From NCBI GenBank assembly GCA_945889625.1, contig CAMDCE010000006.1, forward strand, positions 60,027-124,026: a stretch of 64,000 bases of DNA. Reading direction: 5' to 3'. Positions 26,489 to 35,720 of this stretch are shown here, piece by piece. Under the pieces are notes generated by a model, which was not told the DNA's origin, did no database searches, and saw nothing but the letters and a program-made list of their open reading frames with translations. The position numbers and the translations under genes were made by a program. The stretch's first letter is position 1, and the number at the start of each line of letters is the position of its first letter. Source of the DNA: Asaia bogorensis. GTDB lineage: Bacteria; Pseudomonadota; Alphaproteobacteria; Reyranellales; Reyranellaceae.

Positions 26489-27298
26489 ATGGACCGTCAG
26501 TTCGTGAAAGTCGAGAAGGGCCTCGGGCCGCAGGGGCGTATCGCCGTCGTACGCTTCGACCGCGGCGACAACATCAATGCACTCAGCCAGCAGGCGATGC
26601 GCGAGCTGCGCGACGTGCCGGGCGATTTCGAGGACGATCTCGAAACGTCGGTCGTGGTCCTGACTGGCTCGGCCAAGGCCTTCTCCGCCGGTTTTGATCT
26701 GAAGGACCCGGAAGGCCTTCGGCGTGACGCACTATCGGTTGGTGAGCGTCTGCACCGGGCGCGGCTCGGGCCGAAGTTGTGCAAGGCCTGGCAAGGGATG
26801 GACCAGGTCACGATCGCGGCGATCGAAGGCCACTGCATCGGCGGCGGCGCGGCGCTGGTCGTGGCGCTCGATTTCCGCACGTGCGGGAAGAGCGCGCATT
26901 TTCGCATTCCCGAGATCGAGCTCGGCATGAACATGAGCTGGGGTTCGATCCCTCGCCTGCTGGCGCTGATCGGCCCGGCGCGCACCAAACAGGCGGTGAT
27001 CCTCGCGTCCAATCGCATCGGCGCGGCCGAGGCGCTCGAGTGGGGCCTGGTCGAGAAGGTTGTCGAGGACGGCCAGGCGCTCGCCGCGTCGATGGAGTTC
27101 GCCGAGCGCATTGCCCGCCAGCCGCCGATTCCGGTGCGTATGACCAAGAGTTCGGTCAACCGTCTGGCGCACGCACTTGACGATCTTGCCGCCCACATGG
27201 ACGCCGATCAGAACGTGCTGACCGGCCTCACCGAAGACTACAAGGAAGGAACGTCGGCCTTCCGCGAGAAGCGCAAGCCGGTGTTCAGGGGCCGCTAG
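26489..27298 (+). CDS. Crotonase (enoyl-CoA hydratase/isomerase) family protein
   Basis: 269 aa. RIAVVRFDRGDNINALSQQAM, SAKAFSAGFDLKD (oxyanion hole), AIEGHCIGGGAALVVALDFR and FRIPEIELGMNMSWG follow the crotonase fold. The second catalytic Glu of true hydratases is kept in IPEIELG, but the first one (in GGGxE) is replaced by Ala in GGGAAL. It may therefore be an isomerase, hydrolase or other crotonase rather than a standard hydratase. It is transcribed alone; the ATG at 26489 has GGGGAGG upstream at some distance. Confidence 0.85.
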   Translation: MDRQFVKVEKGLGPQGRIAVVRFDRGDNINALSQQAMRELRDVPGDFEDDLETSVVVLTGSAKAFSAGFDLKDPEGLRRDALSVGERLHRARLGPKLCKAWQGMDQVTIAAIEGHCIGGGAALVVALDFRTCGKSAHFRIPEIELGMNMSWGSIPRLLALIGPARTKQAVILASNRIGAAEALEWGLVEKVVEDGQALAASMEFAERIARQPPIPVRMTKSSVNRLAHALDDLAAHMDADQNVLTGLTEDYKEGTSAFREKRKPVFRGR

Positions 27299-27310
27299 AA
27301 GAGGGAGTCG

Positions 27311-27502
27311 CTAGAACTTGCGGCCCGGCAACTGGTCGATGATCGCCTGACGCTCGGGGTCGTCGAGCATCGCCCAGCGGCCGATCTCTGAGATCGTGCG
27401 CTTGCAGCCGAGGCAAAGGCCGCTGCCTTTGGAATCGATCGTGCAGATGCCGATACAAGGCGACATCACGCGCCGCAGCGGCTGCAATGGCTGCTCCGCC
27501 AT
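27311..27502 (-). CDS. DUF1289 domain protein
   Basis: 63 aa. SPCIGICTIDSKGSGLCLGCKRTISEIGRWAML is the DUF1289 signature with four conserved cysteines (CxxxC...CxxC) that probably bind Zn or an Fe-S cluster. Function is unknown. The ATG at 27502 is used because longer in-frame sequence overlaps phaR and is not conserved. It lies 7 bp after phaR on the same strand. Confidence 0.83.
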   Translation of the reverse strand: MAEQPLQPLRRVMSPCIGICTIDSKGSGLCLGCKRTISEIGRWAMLDDPERQAIIDQLPGRKF

Positions 27503-27509
27503 CGGAAGA

Positions 27510-28136
27510 TCAGGGCTTCTTGCTGAGAAGCGCGAGCTGGCTCTGCAGCTCGTCGAGCTTGCGCTTGAGATCGTCGATCGACGTGTCGTTGGCCGGCGCC
27601 ACGTTGGGTGAAGTCTCGGATTTGACTGGCTCGCGTCCATTGGCTTGCCCGGGTTGGCCGGTGCCGAATGGATTGAACAGGCGCATGGCGTTCTCGAACA
27701 TCGCCATGTTCTGCTTGCCCATCGTCTCGAACTGCTGGAACGGGTTGAAGCCGAAGGCGTTCTGCAGGTAGCTGCGCATCTGCTCCTGGTTGCGCGCGAA
27801 CGTGGACATCGACATTTCGAGATACTGCGGCACCACGCCCTGCAGGCTGTCGCCGTAGAAGGAGATGAGCTGGCGCAGGAAGGGGATCGGCAGCAACGTC
27901 TGGCCGCCCTTGCTCTCTTCCTCGAAGATGATCTGAGTCAAAACCGAGCGGGTGATCTCCTCGCCGGTCTTGGCGTCGTAGACGACGAAATCGGTCTTGT
28001 TCTTCACCATCTGCGATAGGTGGTCGAGCGTCACGTAAGCCGAGGTTGCGGTGTTGTAGAGCCGCCGGTTTGCGTACTTCTTGATGACGACCGGCGCGGG
28101 CTTTGGGCTGCTGTCGGGGACTGCCTGATCGGCCAT
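27510..28136 (-). CDS. phaR: Polyhydroxyalkanoate synthesis repressor PhaR
   Basis: 208 aa. IKKYANRRLYNTATSAYVTLDHLSQMVK is the DNA-binding PHB accumulation regulator domain (residues ~18-80), and ITRSVLTQIIFEEESKGGQTLLPIPFLRQLI is the PHA-granule-binding region. A coiled coil ends the protein (SIDDLKRKLDELQSQLALLSKK). PhaR binds both granules and the promoters of phasin/PHA genes. It faces away from the synthase-like gene cluster, sharing a ~130-bp intergenic region where it may act. Confidence 0.95.
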   Translation of the reverse strand: MADQAVPDSSPKPAPVVIKKYANRRLYNTATSAYVTLDHLSQMVKNKTDFVVYDAKTGEEITRSVLTQIIFEEESKGGQTLLPIPFLRQLISFYGDSLQGVVPQYLEMSMSTFARNQEQMRSYLQNAFGFNPFQQFETMGKQNMAMFENAMRLFNPFGTGQPGQANGREPVKSETSPNVAPANDTSIDDLKRKLDELQSQLALLSKKP

Positions 28137-28281
28137 TACGCGTATGCTCCTCTAGCTCCCGGGCCGCAGTAAACGCGCGTTTACTTAGGGTTCGTCACCT
28201 TAGCGCCGATGCCGCAGTGCGACAAGGCGGGGTTTGCGCCTGCGAAAGCAAGTCAGCGCAGCGATGGGCTATAGTACGCCG

Positions 28282-28611
28282 ATGGCCTCCGAGAACGACG
28301 AGCCCACTGCCGATTTCGACCGTCTGGCCCGACGCTATCTCGACCTGTGGCAAAGCCAGCTCTCAGGCCTTGCCGCCGATCAGTCGCTGACCGAACAGAT
28401 CGCCCGCCTTTTCGCTGCCGCGAACGCCCAAGTTGCGTCTGCGATACAAGCTGCCCAAGGTACCTCGCATGCCGCCGCAACCACGACTGGGACCCCGTCC
28501 GCTGCCGCTTCATCTGGCAACGGCTCTGATGACGTGGGCGAGCTCCGAAAGCGCGTGGCAACTCTCGAGGCGCGGATCGCCGAACTCGAAGCAAAGCTCG
28601 GACGTTCCTGA
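28282..28611 (+). CDS. Small coiled-coil protein upstream of PhaC-like gene (PhaE/PhaR-subunit-like position)
   Basis: 109 aa from the ATG at 28282; an ATG at 28264 is also possible. Residues ~1-45 are helical (DFDRLARRYLDLWQSQLSGL), followed by an Ala/Thr/Ser-rich linker and a C-terminal coiled coil (DVGELRKRVATLEARIAELEAKLG). It is not clearly homologous to a known family. A small helical partner directly before a short PhaC resembles the PhaE or PhaR subunits of class III/IV PHA synthases, so a subunit or phasin-like role is inferred. TATAGT at 28270 suggests a start site close to the ATG (short leader). Confidence 0.6.
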   Translation: MASENDEPTADFDRLARRYLDLWQSQLSGLAADQSLTEQIARLFAAANAQVASAIQAAQGTSHAAATTTGTPSAAASSGNGSDDVGELRKRVATLEARIAELEAKLGRS

Positions 28612-29716
28612 ATCGCTGAACGCGCTGTTGGCGGAGATTGCCGCGCTCGATGCCAAGGGCGGCGGCGGGTTCGAGGCGGCGCTTCACCGCGAGATCGGAC
28701 GGCGCATGCATCGCCTGGCCGATGGTGTGCTCGCCTACCGTCAATCGCCGGTCCATCGCACGCTGGAAAATCCTCCGGCCGTGTGGAGTGAGGGCAACAC
28801 GCGCCTGCTCGACTACGGCGTCACCCATCGCGCTGCGCGTGGCCGCAGAGCCCGTGCCGTTCTGGTCGTGCCGTCGCTGATCAATCGTTGGGAAGTGCTC
28901 GACCTCACGGCCGAGAAGAGCCTGCTCCGCGCCATGGCAGCGGCTGGGCTGCGGCCCTACCTGGTCGATTGGGGCACGCCCGCTGCCGACGAGCGGCGCT
29001 TCGACACCACGGCCTATGTGGCGCGCCTCGAGCGCGCGCTGGGCTTCATCGCCAAGCGGGCACGAAGGGCGCCGGCGGTGCTGGGCTACTGCATGGGCGG
29101 CACGCTTGTCGTGGCGCTGGCGGCGCACCAGCCGCGCAAGGTCGCGGGGCTGGCGCTTCTCGCCGCGCCGTGGGATTTCCACGCCGACCGCACCGGCCAC
29201 GCCTTTCTGCTGACCGCCGGTCCCTTGCTCGCCCAACTGGCCGACAGAGCGGGCGAGCTGCCGGTCGACATCCTGCAGACGCTGTTCTGGTCGCTCGATC
29301 CCTGGCTCGCCGTCAGGAAATTCGGCCGCTTCCTCGGCATGGATCAGCAGGGCGATTCGGCGCGCGACTTCGTGCTGCTCGAGGACTGGCTGAACGACGG
29401 CGCGCCGCTGGCCGGACCGGTGGCGCGCGAATGCCTGGTCGGCTGGTATGGCGACAACCTGCCGGGCAGTGGCAAATGGGTGGTCGGCGGCAAACGCATC
29501 GTGCCGGCCAAGATCAGAAAGCCGTCGCTGGTGATGATCCCGTCGGGCGATCGCATCGTGCCGCCGCTCTCGGCTGCCGCCCTCGTCGATCCCAAGCGCG
29601 GCCTCAAAAATGTGACGCGGCTCGACCTGCCGCTAGGTCACATCGGCATGGTGGTGAGCGCGCGCGCGCGCGAGCTCTGCTGGACGCCGTTGATCGATTG
29701 GCTGAAGGCCTTGTGA
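28529..29716 (+). CDS. PhaC-like poly(3-hydroxyalkanoate) synthase, short (class III-like) form
   Basis: About 395 aa. The lipase-like box is GYCMGG with C188 as nucleophile, the cysteine form of PHA synthases. LVDWGTPAADER, SLDPWLAVRKFGRFL, WYGDNLPGSGKWVVGG, PSGDRIVPP (catalytic Asp) and LPLGHIGMVV (catalytic His) are all PhaC blocks. It is closer to class III synthase length than to class I. The start is uncertain: the ATG at 28529 overlaps the preceding gene by 83 bp, and a start near 28612-28630 is equally plausible because the first ~25 residues look noncoding. It is followed by a LytTR gene overlapping by 1 bp. Confidence 0.8.
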   Translation: MTWASSESAWQLSRRGSPNSKQSSDVPESLNALLAEIAALDAKGGGGFEAALHREIGRRMHRLADGVLAYRQSPVHRTLENPPAVWSEGNTRLLDYGVTHRAARGRRARAVLVVPSLINRWEVLDLTAEKSLLRAMAAAGLRPYLVDWGTPAADERRFDTTAYVARLERALGFIAKRARRAPAVLGYCMGGTLVVALAAHQPRKVAGLALLAAPWDFHADRTGHAFLLTAGPLLAQLADRAGELPVDILQTLFWSLDPWLAVRKFGRFLGMDQQGDSARDFVLLEDWLNDGAPLAGPVARECLVGWYGDNLPGSGKWVVGGKRIVPAKIRKPSLVMIPSGDRIVPPLSAAALVDPKRGLKNVTRLDLPLGHIGMVVSARARELCWTPLIDWLKAL

Positions 29717-30537
29717 TGGCGGACGAGCGTCGCTCCTTCGATTGGCGCCTGATCGCCGCGTGGATGGCGTTCATGGCGGTGTCGATCGTCGCCCACACCT
29801 ACGTCGACCTGACCGACAAGGCCCACATCGGGGTCGGGCTGGGTCACGTGGCGGCGATCGAGATCCTGAGCCACGTCACGGTCGCGGCCCTTCTGCCGGC
29901 GATGTACTGGCTGCATCGCCGCTGGCCGCTGTCGGGCGGGCTGACCAGCGTGATGGTTCACGCGCTGGCCATCGTACCCTTCAGCCTTGCCCATACGCTC
30001 GGCATGGGAGCACTGCGGATCGTGTGGTTCGTCGGCATCCTGGGCGAGACCTACAAATTCCCCCTCACGGTCGAGCGCCTGGGCTACGAGTTCTCCAAGG
30101 ATGTCGTCGCCTACGTCCTGCTGAGTGCCGGCATCCTGGCCTTGAATCAGGTGCTGCATCGGAACCGGCCATCGCCGGCGCCGGCCTCCGGCAGCGATCG
30201 GCCCGAGCGCTTTGCCGTGCGCCGCCGCGGCGGCAACGAGGTCATGGTCGAGGTGGCCGACATCGACTGGATCGAGGCGTCGGGCAACTACGCCATCCTC
30301 CATGTCGGCGGCGAGACCTTCGAGATCCGCTCCTCCCTCACCCGGCTCGAGGGCGAACTCGATTCCAGGCGTTTCGTGCGGGTGCACAAGTCCCACGTCG
30401 TGAACATCTCCTGCGTCACGGAAGTGACACCCTGGGTCAGCGGCGATTGGCGCATTCGCCTGCAGGATGGCGCTGAAGTGAATCTCAGTCGCCGCTACCG
30501 CCAGCGCTTCGAGGCGCTGGCCCCAGTCAGGAGCTGA
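29716..30537 (+). CDS. Membrane-anchored LytTR-family regulator
   Basis: 273 aa. Four hydrophobic helices fill residues ~10-145, followed by a linker and a C-terminal LytTR DNA-binding domain (~170-270; VMVEVADIDWIEASGNYAILHV and RFVRVHKSHVVNISCVTEV). There is no receiver domain, so it probably senses a membrane or small-molecule signal directly. Its ATG overlaps the stop of the PhaC-like gene (TGATG). LytTR proteins bind 9-bp direct repeats about 21 bp apart, and such repeats lie 15 bp downstream of this gene. Confidence 0.85.
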   Translation: MADERRSFDWRLIAAWMAFMAVSIVAHTYVDLTDKAHIGVGLGHVAAIEILSHVTVAALLPAMYWLHRRWPLSGGLTSVMVHALAIVPFSLAHTLGMGALRIVWFVGILGETYKFPLTVERLGYEFSKDVVAYVLLSAGILALNQVLHRNRPSPAPASGSDRPERFAVRRRGGNEVMVEVADIDWIEASGNYAILHVGGETFEIRSSLTRLEGELDSRRFVRVHKSHVVNISCVTEVTPWVSGDWRIRLQDGAEVNLSRRYRQRFEALAPVRS

Positions 30538-30551
30538 ATATCAGGAGCTGA

Positions 30552-30602
30552 CCGGTCGTCCCGCAGCGCTCGCCGGTCGTCCCACGAGGCTTGCCGGTCG
30601 TC
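30552..30602 (+). promoter_or_regulatory. Three 9-bp direct repeats at 21-bp spacing, candidate LytTR sites
   Basis: CCGGTCGTC occurs at 30552, 30573 and 30594, exactly 21 bp apart. Shifted by one base the sites read (A/G)CCGGTCGT, matching 8, 7 and 7 of 9 positions of the published LytTR consensus WMMGTTNRK. They lie between the LytTR gene and the FAD oxidoreductase start. An 11-bp direct repeat, TCAGGAGCTGA, sits just before them (30527 and 30541). Confidence 0.6.
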
Positions 30603-30674
30603 ACAAATCCACGTCAGATCAAGGCATTGGCGAGTAGAAGACGGGGCATCGTCGAACTGTCCTGGAGGGATGCC

Positions 30675-32465
30675 GTGCAAAGACGCCATCTGTTGAGACT
30701 CACTGGAGGCCTGCCGCTGATGTCGGCGGCCTACGCCCAGACCGCGACTCCGGTCTTCCGCCGCGTGCGACCGGGCGACGCCGGCTGGCCCTCGGCCGCG
30801 CAATGGCAGGAACTGAACGGCCAGGTGGGTGGCCGACTGATCAAGGTGGCCACGCCGCTGCACGCCTGCACCGCCGCGCCCGGCGGCGCCGACTGCGCCG
30901 CCGTCTTCAAGGGCCTGAAGAACCCCTATTACATCCGCGATCATGTGGCGCTGACCCAAACTAGCGGCTGGGCCGATGCCTGGTCGTCGGCGCCCAGCGT
31001 CTGGGCAGTCGCGCCCACGGGTGCTGCCGACGTCGCCGCCGCGGTCAATTTCGCCCGCCAGCACAAGCTGCGGCTGGTCGTGAAAGGCGGCGGCCACAGC
31101 TACCAGGGCACGTCGAACGCGCCCGACTCGCTGCTCGTCTGGACACGGGCGATGGACACCATCGAACTGCACGATGCCTTCGTCGGCGTGGCCTGCACGA
31201 CCCCGCCGCAACCGGCGGTGTCGATTGGCGCCGGCGCCATCTGGCGCGACGCCTACGGTAGGGTCACCAAGGCCGGCCGCTACGTGCAGGGCGGCGGTTG
31301 TCTGACGGTCGGCGTCGCGGGTCTCATCCAGAGCGGCGGCTTCGGCAGCTTCTCCAAGCGCTTCGGTCTCGCCGCCGCGGGCCTGATCGAAGCCGAGGTC
31401 GTGACCGCCGACGGCAAGATCCTGATCGCCAATGCCTGCAGCAACCCCGACCTGTTCTGGGGCATCAAGGGTGGCGGCGGCAGCAGCCTCGGTGTCGTGA
31501 CGCGGGTCACCTTGCGTACGCACGAACTGCCGGAAGTGGTGGGCGGGGCCTTCGTGGTCGTACGGGCAACGTCCGACGCGGCGTTCCGGCGGCTGATCGA
31601 GCGCTTCGTCGCCTTCTATCGCGACAGCCTGTTCAATCCGACTTGGGGCGAGCAGGTGAAGTTCCATCCCGACAACACGCTCGAAATCTCGATGGTGTTC
31701 CAGGGCCTGAAGCAGGGCGCGGCAGGCGCGGTCTGGAAGCCGTTCCTCGATTGGGTGGCGACCGCGCCCGCCGACTTCGCCAACATCATTCCGCCGACCA
31801 TCGTCGACGTGCCGGCCCGCTTCTTCTGGGACGCCGAATTCATGAGGAAGAATGCGCCCGACACGGTCCTGGCGGACGACCGGCCCAACGCGCCGGTCGA
31901 GAACATCTTTTGGAAAGGCAATCTCAACGAAACAGGCTGGCTGCTGCATGCCTACGAGTCGACTTGGATGCCGGCATCGTTGCTGGCGCCCGAGCAGCAG
32001 GGCCGGCTGGCCGATGCGCTGTTCGCCAGTTCGCGCCACTGGACGCAGTCGCTGCACTTCAACAAGGGCCTGGCCGGCGCACCGGCGGAAGAGATCGCTG
32101 CCGCCCGCGACACCGCGACCAATCCGGCGGCGACGGAAGCTTTCGCACTCGCCATCACCGCTGCTTCGAGCCCGCCGGCCTTTCCCGGCATCGCCGGCCA
32201 CGAACCCGACCTCGTGAAGGCGCGCGCCAACGCCCGGAAGGTGCGCGCCGCGATGGCCGAGCTGCGCAGGCTTGTGCCCGAGCCCGGCGCCTACGTCTCG
32301 GAATCGAACTACTTCGAGGAAAACTGGCAGCGCGCCTTCTGGGGCGCCAACTATGCGCGTCTGCGCAAGGTGAAGGCCAAGTACGACCCGGATGGATTGT
32401 TCTTCGTCCATCACGGCGTCGGCAGCGAGGACTGGAGTCCCGACGGCTTCAGCCGGGGCGCCTAA
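30675..32465 (+). CDS. Exported FAD-linked oxidase (PCMH/BBE family)
   Basis: 596 aa from the GTG at 30675, which has GGAGGGA just upstream and begins a leader (QRRHLLRLTGGLPLMSAAYAQ) with a twin Arg. The VVKGGGHSYQGTS motif carries the His expected to bind FAD covalently. QGGGCLTVGVAGLIQSGG and NPDLFWGIKGGGGSSLGVVT complete the FAD fold, and NYARLRKVKAKYDPDGLFF is the C-terminal BBE element. The family oxidises alcohols, sugars or alkaloid-like substrates with oxygen. The substrate is unknown. The stop TAA is the edge of repeat copy B. Likely controlled through the 21-bp-spaced sites upstream. Confidence 0.87.
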   Translation: MQRRHLLRLTGGLPLMSAAYAQTATPVFRRVRPGDAGWPSAAQWQELNGQVGGRLIKVATPLHACTAAPGGADCAAVFKGLKNPYYIRDHVALTQTSGWADAWSSAPSVWAVAPTGAADVAAAVNFARQHKLRLVVKGGGHSYQGTSNAPDSLLVWTRAMDTIELHDAFVGVACTTPPQPAVSIGAGAIWRDAYGRVTKAGRYVQGGGCLTVGVAGLIQSGGFGSFSKRFGLAAAGLIEAEVVTADGKILIANACSNPDLFWGIKGGGGSSLGVVTRVTLRTHELPEVVGGAFVVVRATSDAAFRRLIERFVAFYRDSLFNPTWGEQVKFHPDNTLEISMVFQGLKQGAAGAVWKPFLDWVATAPADFANIIPPTIVDVPARFFWDAEFMRKNAPDTVLADDRPNAPVENIFWKGNLNETGWLLHAYESTWMPASLLAPEQQGRLADALFASSRHWTQSLHFNKGLAGAPAEEIAAARDTATNPAATEAFALAITAASSPPAFPGIAGHEPDLVKARANARKVRAAMAELRRLVPEPGAYVSESNYFEENWQRAFWGANYARLRKVKAKYDPDGLFFVHHGVGSEDWSPDGFSRGA

Positions 32466-32567
32466 AGCGCGATGATATTCATTCGAATCGCGCCGTCGGC
32501 CCGGCTCGTGCAGCACTTCGCTGCGGGAGCCGGGTCGACGGCTGAAGCAAAAGTCATCGCGCTGTAG
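32463..32567. repeat. ~105-bp nested palindromic repeat, copy B
   Basis: Nearly identical to copy C at 40563. It starts with the TAA stop of the FAD oxidase and ends in CTGTAG. The right arm also encodes the last three codons and the TGA stop of the convergent GNAT gene. The left outer arm has several mismatches (GATGATATT instead of GATGACTTT). Confidence 0.88.
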
Positions 32568-33078
32568 AAGCCGGCTTGAAGGCGGCGTAGAGCAGGAGCG
32601 GTCGGCCATCCTCGCGTGCGAGATCCCTCTGGCGCACCATGCCGACCTTCTCCAGCGAGCGCCGGCCGGGAATGTTTTCCGGCCGGGTGATCGCCACCAC
32701 GCGATCGAGACCCACGATGTCGAAGGCGAAGGCGATACAAGCGCGGGCGAGTTCCGGCCCGTAGCCCTTGCCTTGCGCGTCGGGCGTGAAGGCCGCGCGC
32801 AAAGCCACGCCCTGGTCGCCTTCATGGACGCGCAAGCCGCCCAGCCCAACGAGCGCGCCGCCCAGGCGCTCCGTGATCGTCCACGACCCGAAGCCCAACG
32901 CCGGCCATTCGGCCTCGTAGTCGGCCACCATCACGTCGCTTTGGCTGCGCGTCAGAACGCCGTGCTTGAGCAGATTCATCACCCGCGCATCGGCATGCAG
33001 AACGGCCAGACGATCGGCGTCCGCCCAGGTGATGGGCGAGAGGCGCAACCGGTCGGTAATGAGCGTATGACGGTCCAA
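32554..33078 (-). CDS. GNAT acetyltransferase, RimJ/RimL type
   Basis: 174 aa. [23 protein letters not shown] at the start, the acetyl-CoA motif [26 protein letters not shown] and the tail [17 protein letters not shown] are typical of RimJ/RimL-like GNATs, which acetylate protein N-termini or small amines. The last residues (Thr-Ala-Arg) and the stop codon are read from the arm of repeat copy B, so the original C terminus has been replaced or fixed by the element. It diverges from phaA. Confidence 0.87.
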   Translation of the reverse strand: MDRHTLITDRLRLSPITWADADRLAVLHADARVMNLLKHGVLTRSQSDVMVADYEAEWPALGFGSWTITERLGGALVGLGGLRVHEGDQGVALRAAFTPDAQGKGYGPELARACIAFAFDIVGLDRVVAITRPENIPGRRSLEKVGMVRQRDLAREDGRPLLLYAAFKPASTAR

Positions 33079-33153
33079 GCGGGGTCCTTGCCGGGTCTGG
33101 CAGCAGGCCTATATAAAATGTCGGGTAGGGGCGACTCGCCAAGGAGACATATC

Positions 33154-34335
<1,182 letters not shown>

Positions 34336-34394
34336 TAAAGCCAGCGTCCAATACCGTTCCGCTGACGGATAGAGCGGACGCCGCCTGCTTCCTA

Positions 34395-34414
34395 GGTTGC
34401 CTCAATTGGCAACC
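34395..34414. promoter_or_regulatory. Inverted repeat upstream of MFS exporter
   Basis: GGTTGCC (34395-34401) and GGCAACC (34408-34414) flank TCAATT immediately before the AGGAGG ribosome-binding site (34416-34421). It could be an operator or a hairpin affecting translation of the transporter gene. No regulator gene is adjacent. Confidence 0.45.
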
Positions 34415-34426
34415 CAGGAGGCCCTC

Positions 34427-35662
34427 ATGGCTCGATCCACAGACGATGACCTGCTGCCGCCGACGTTCAATCGGCTGGCCTGGTCCAACCTTGCGGCGCA
34501 GTCGGCCGAACAGGTGGCGCTTGCCGCCGCGCCGATCGTCGCCGTGCTGCTGCTCGGCGCCGGCGAAGGGCAGACGGGTCTCCTGCAGACGGCGCTGACC
34601 TTGCCGTTCGTGCTGTTCGCCATACCGGCCGGACTGCTGGCCGACCGAATCTCGCGGCGCTGGCTGATGGCCTGTTCCGAAGCCGTGCGCGCGGCTGCCC
34701 TGTTCGCCATTCTTGCCTTGATCTGGTTCGGCCTGCTTACAATGCCGATCCTCGCACTTCTGGGTTTTGTCGCCGTTTGCGGCACGGTCGCCTATAGCGT
34801 GGCGGCACCGTCGCTGGTGCCTTCGCTGGTGCCGTCGCAATCGCTGCCTGCCGCCAATGCGCGGATCGAGCTGGCGCGCACCGTGGCCTTCGCTAGCGGC
34901 CCGGCCGTGGGCGGCATCCTGGTCGGCTGGATGGGCGCGGCGCCTGCCTTCGGCTTCGCCGCCGCGCTCTCGGTCATCGCGGTTGTCCTGCTTTCGGGCA
35001 TCTACGAACCGGTGCGCGCCGTCGTGCCGCGCCGCAAGCCGATGCAGGAGATCAGGGAGGGAGCGGAGTTCGTCCTGCGCCATCCGTTGTTGCGACCGGT
35101 GTTCGTCACCCAGTTCATCTTCAACACGGCATCCTTCCTCATCCTCGCCGTCTTCGTGCCCTATGCCGTTCGTCACCTCGGCCTCTCGGCGACGGGCGTC
35201 GGCACGACCTTGGCGATGTACGGTGTCGGCATGGTGGTGGGCGCGCTGCTGGCGACGCGCGTCATGCGCTGGCTGGCCTTTGGCAGCGTGATCGTCCTGG
35301 GACCGATCACGGGCTTCGCTGCCGCAGGCATCATGGCGCTCACGACCGTCTTCCCGACTCCGCTGCTGGCGGGCTTGAGCTTCTTCCTGCTGGGCGCCGG
35401 TCCGATCATCTGGGTGATCAGCACCACGACGCTCCGCCAATCGGTGACGCCGCCGCGCCTGCTCGGCCGAGTCTCGGCGATCAACATCATGGCCTACGGC
35501 GCGCGCCCGCTCGGCGCCGGCCTGGGTGCGCTGGTCGGCGGGAACTTCGGTGCGGAGACCTGCCTCTACCTGGCCGTTGCGGGATTTGGCGCGCAGGCAC
35601 TGGTCATCCTGATGTCACGGGCGGTGAGCCTGGTACGGCAGCCCGAAATGGTCTGCGACTGA
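34427..35662 (+). CDS. MFS transporter (EntS/MFS_3 type exporter)
   Basis: 411 aa with 10-12 hydrophobic helices. FNRLAWSNLAAQSAEQVALAAAPI at the N terminus and IPAGLLADRISRRWLM (MFS loop motif A) are typical of the MFS_3/DUF894 group that includes the enterobactin exporter EntS. The mid-protein loop RRKPMQEIREGAEFVLRHPLLRPVF is also characteristic. The ATG at 34427 has AGGAGG 5 bp upstream. The substrate is unknown. It is inserted between phaA and phaB but has its own leader with an inverted repeat. Confidence 0.87.
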   Translation: MARSTDDDLLPPTFNRLAWSNLAAQSAEQVALAAAPIVAVLLLGAGEGQTGLLQTALTLPFVLFAIPAGLLADRISRRWLMACSEAVRAAALFAILALIWFGLLTMPILALLGFVAVCGTVAYSVAAPSLVPSLVPSQSLPAANARIELARTVAFASGPAVGGILVGWMGAAPAFGFAAALSVIAVVLLSGIYEPVRAVVPRRKPMQEIREGAEFVLRHPLLRPVFVTQFIFNTASFLILAVFVPYAVRHLGLSATGVGTTLAMYGVGMVVGALLATRVMRWLAFGSVIVLGPITGFAAAGIMALTTVFPTPLLAGLSFFLLGAGPIIWVISTTTLRQSVTPPRLLGRVSAINIMAYGARPLGAGLGALVGGNFGAETCLYLAVAGFGAQALVILMSRAVSLVRQPEMVCD

Positions 35663-35720
35663 AGTCGCAACTCCCGGCGGAAACCGGCTAGAGTAGTCGG
35701 GCATTGCAAGGGAGGAAAAA

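Noticed and set aside
30552-30614. CRISPR-like array
   Set aside because: Three 9-bp repeats at 21 bp are far too short and too close; direct regulatory repeats explain them better.
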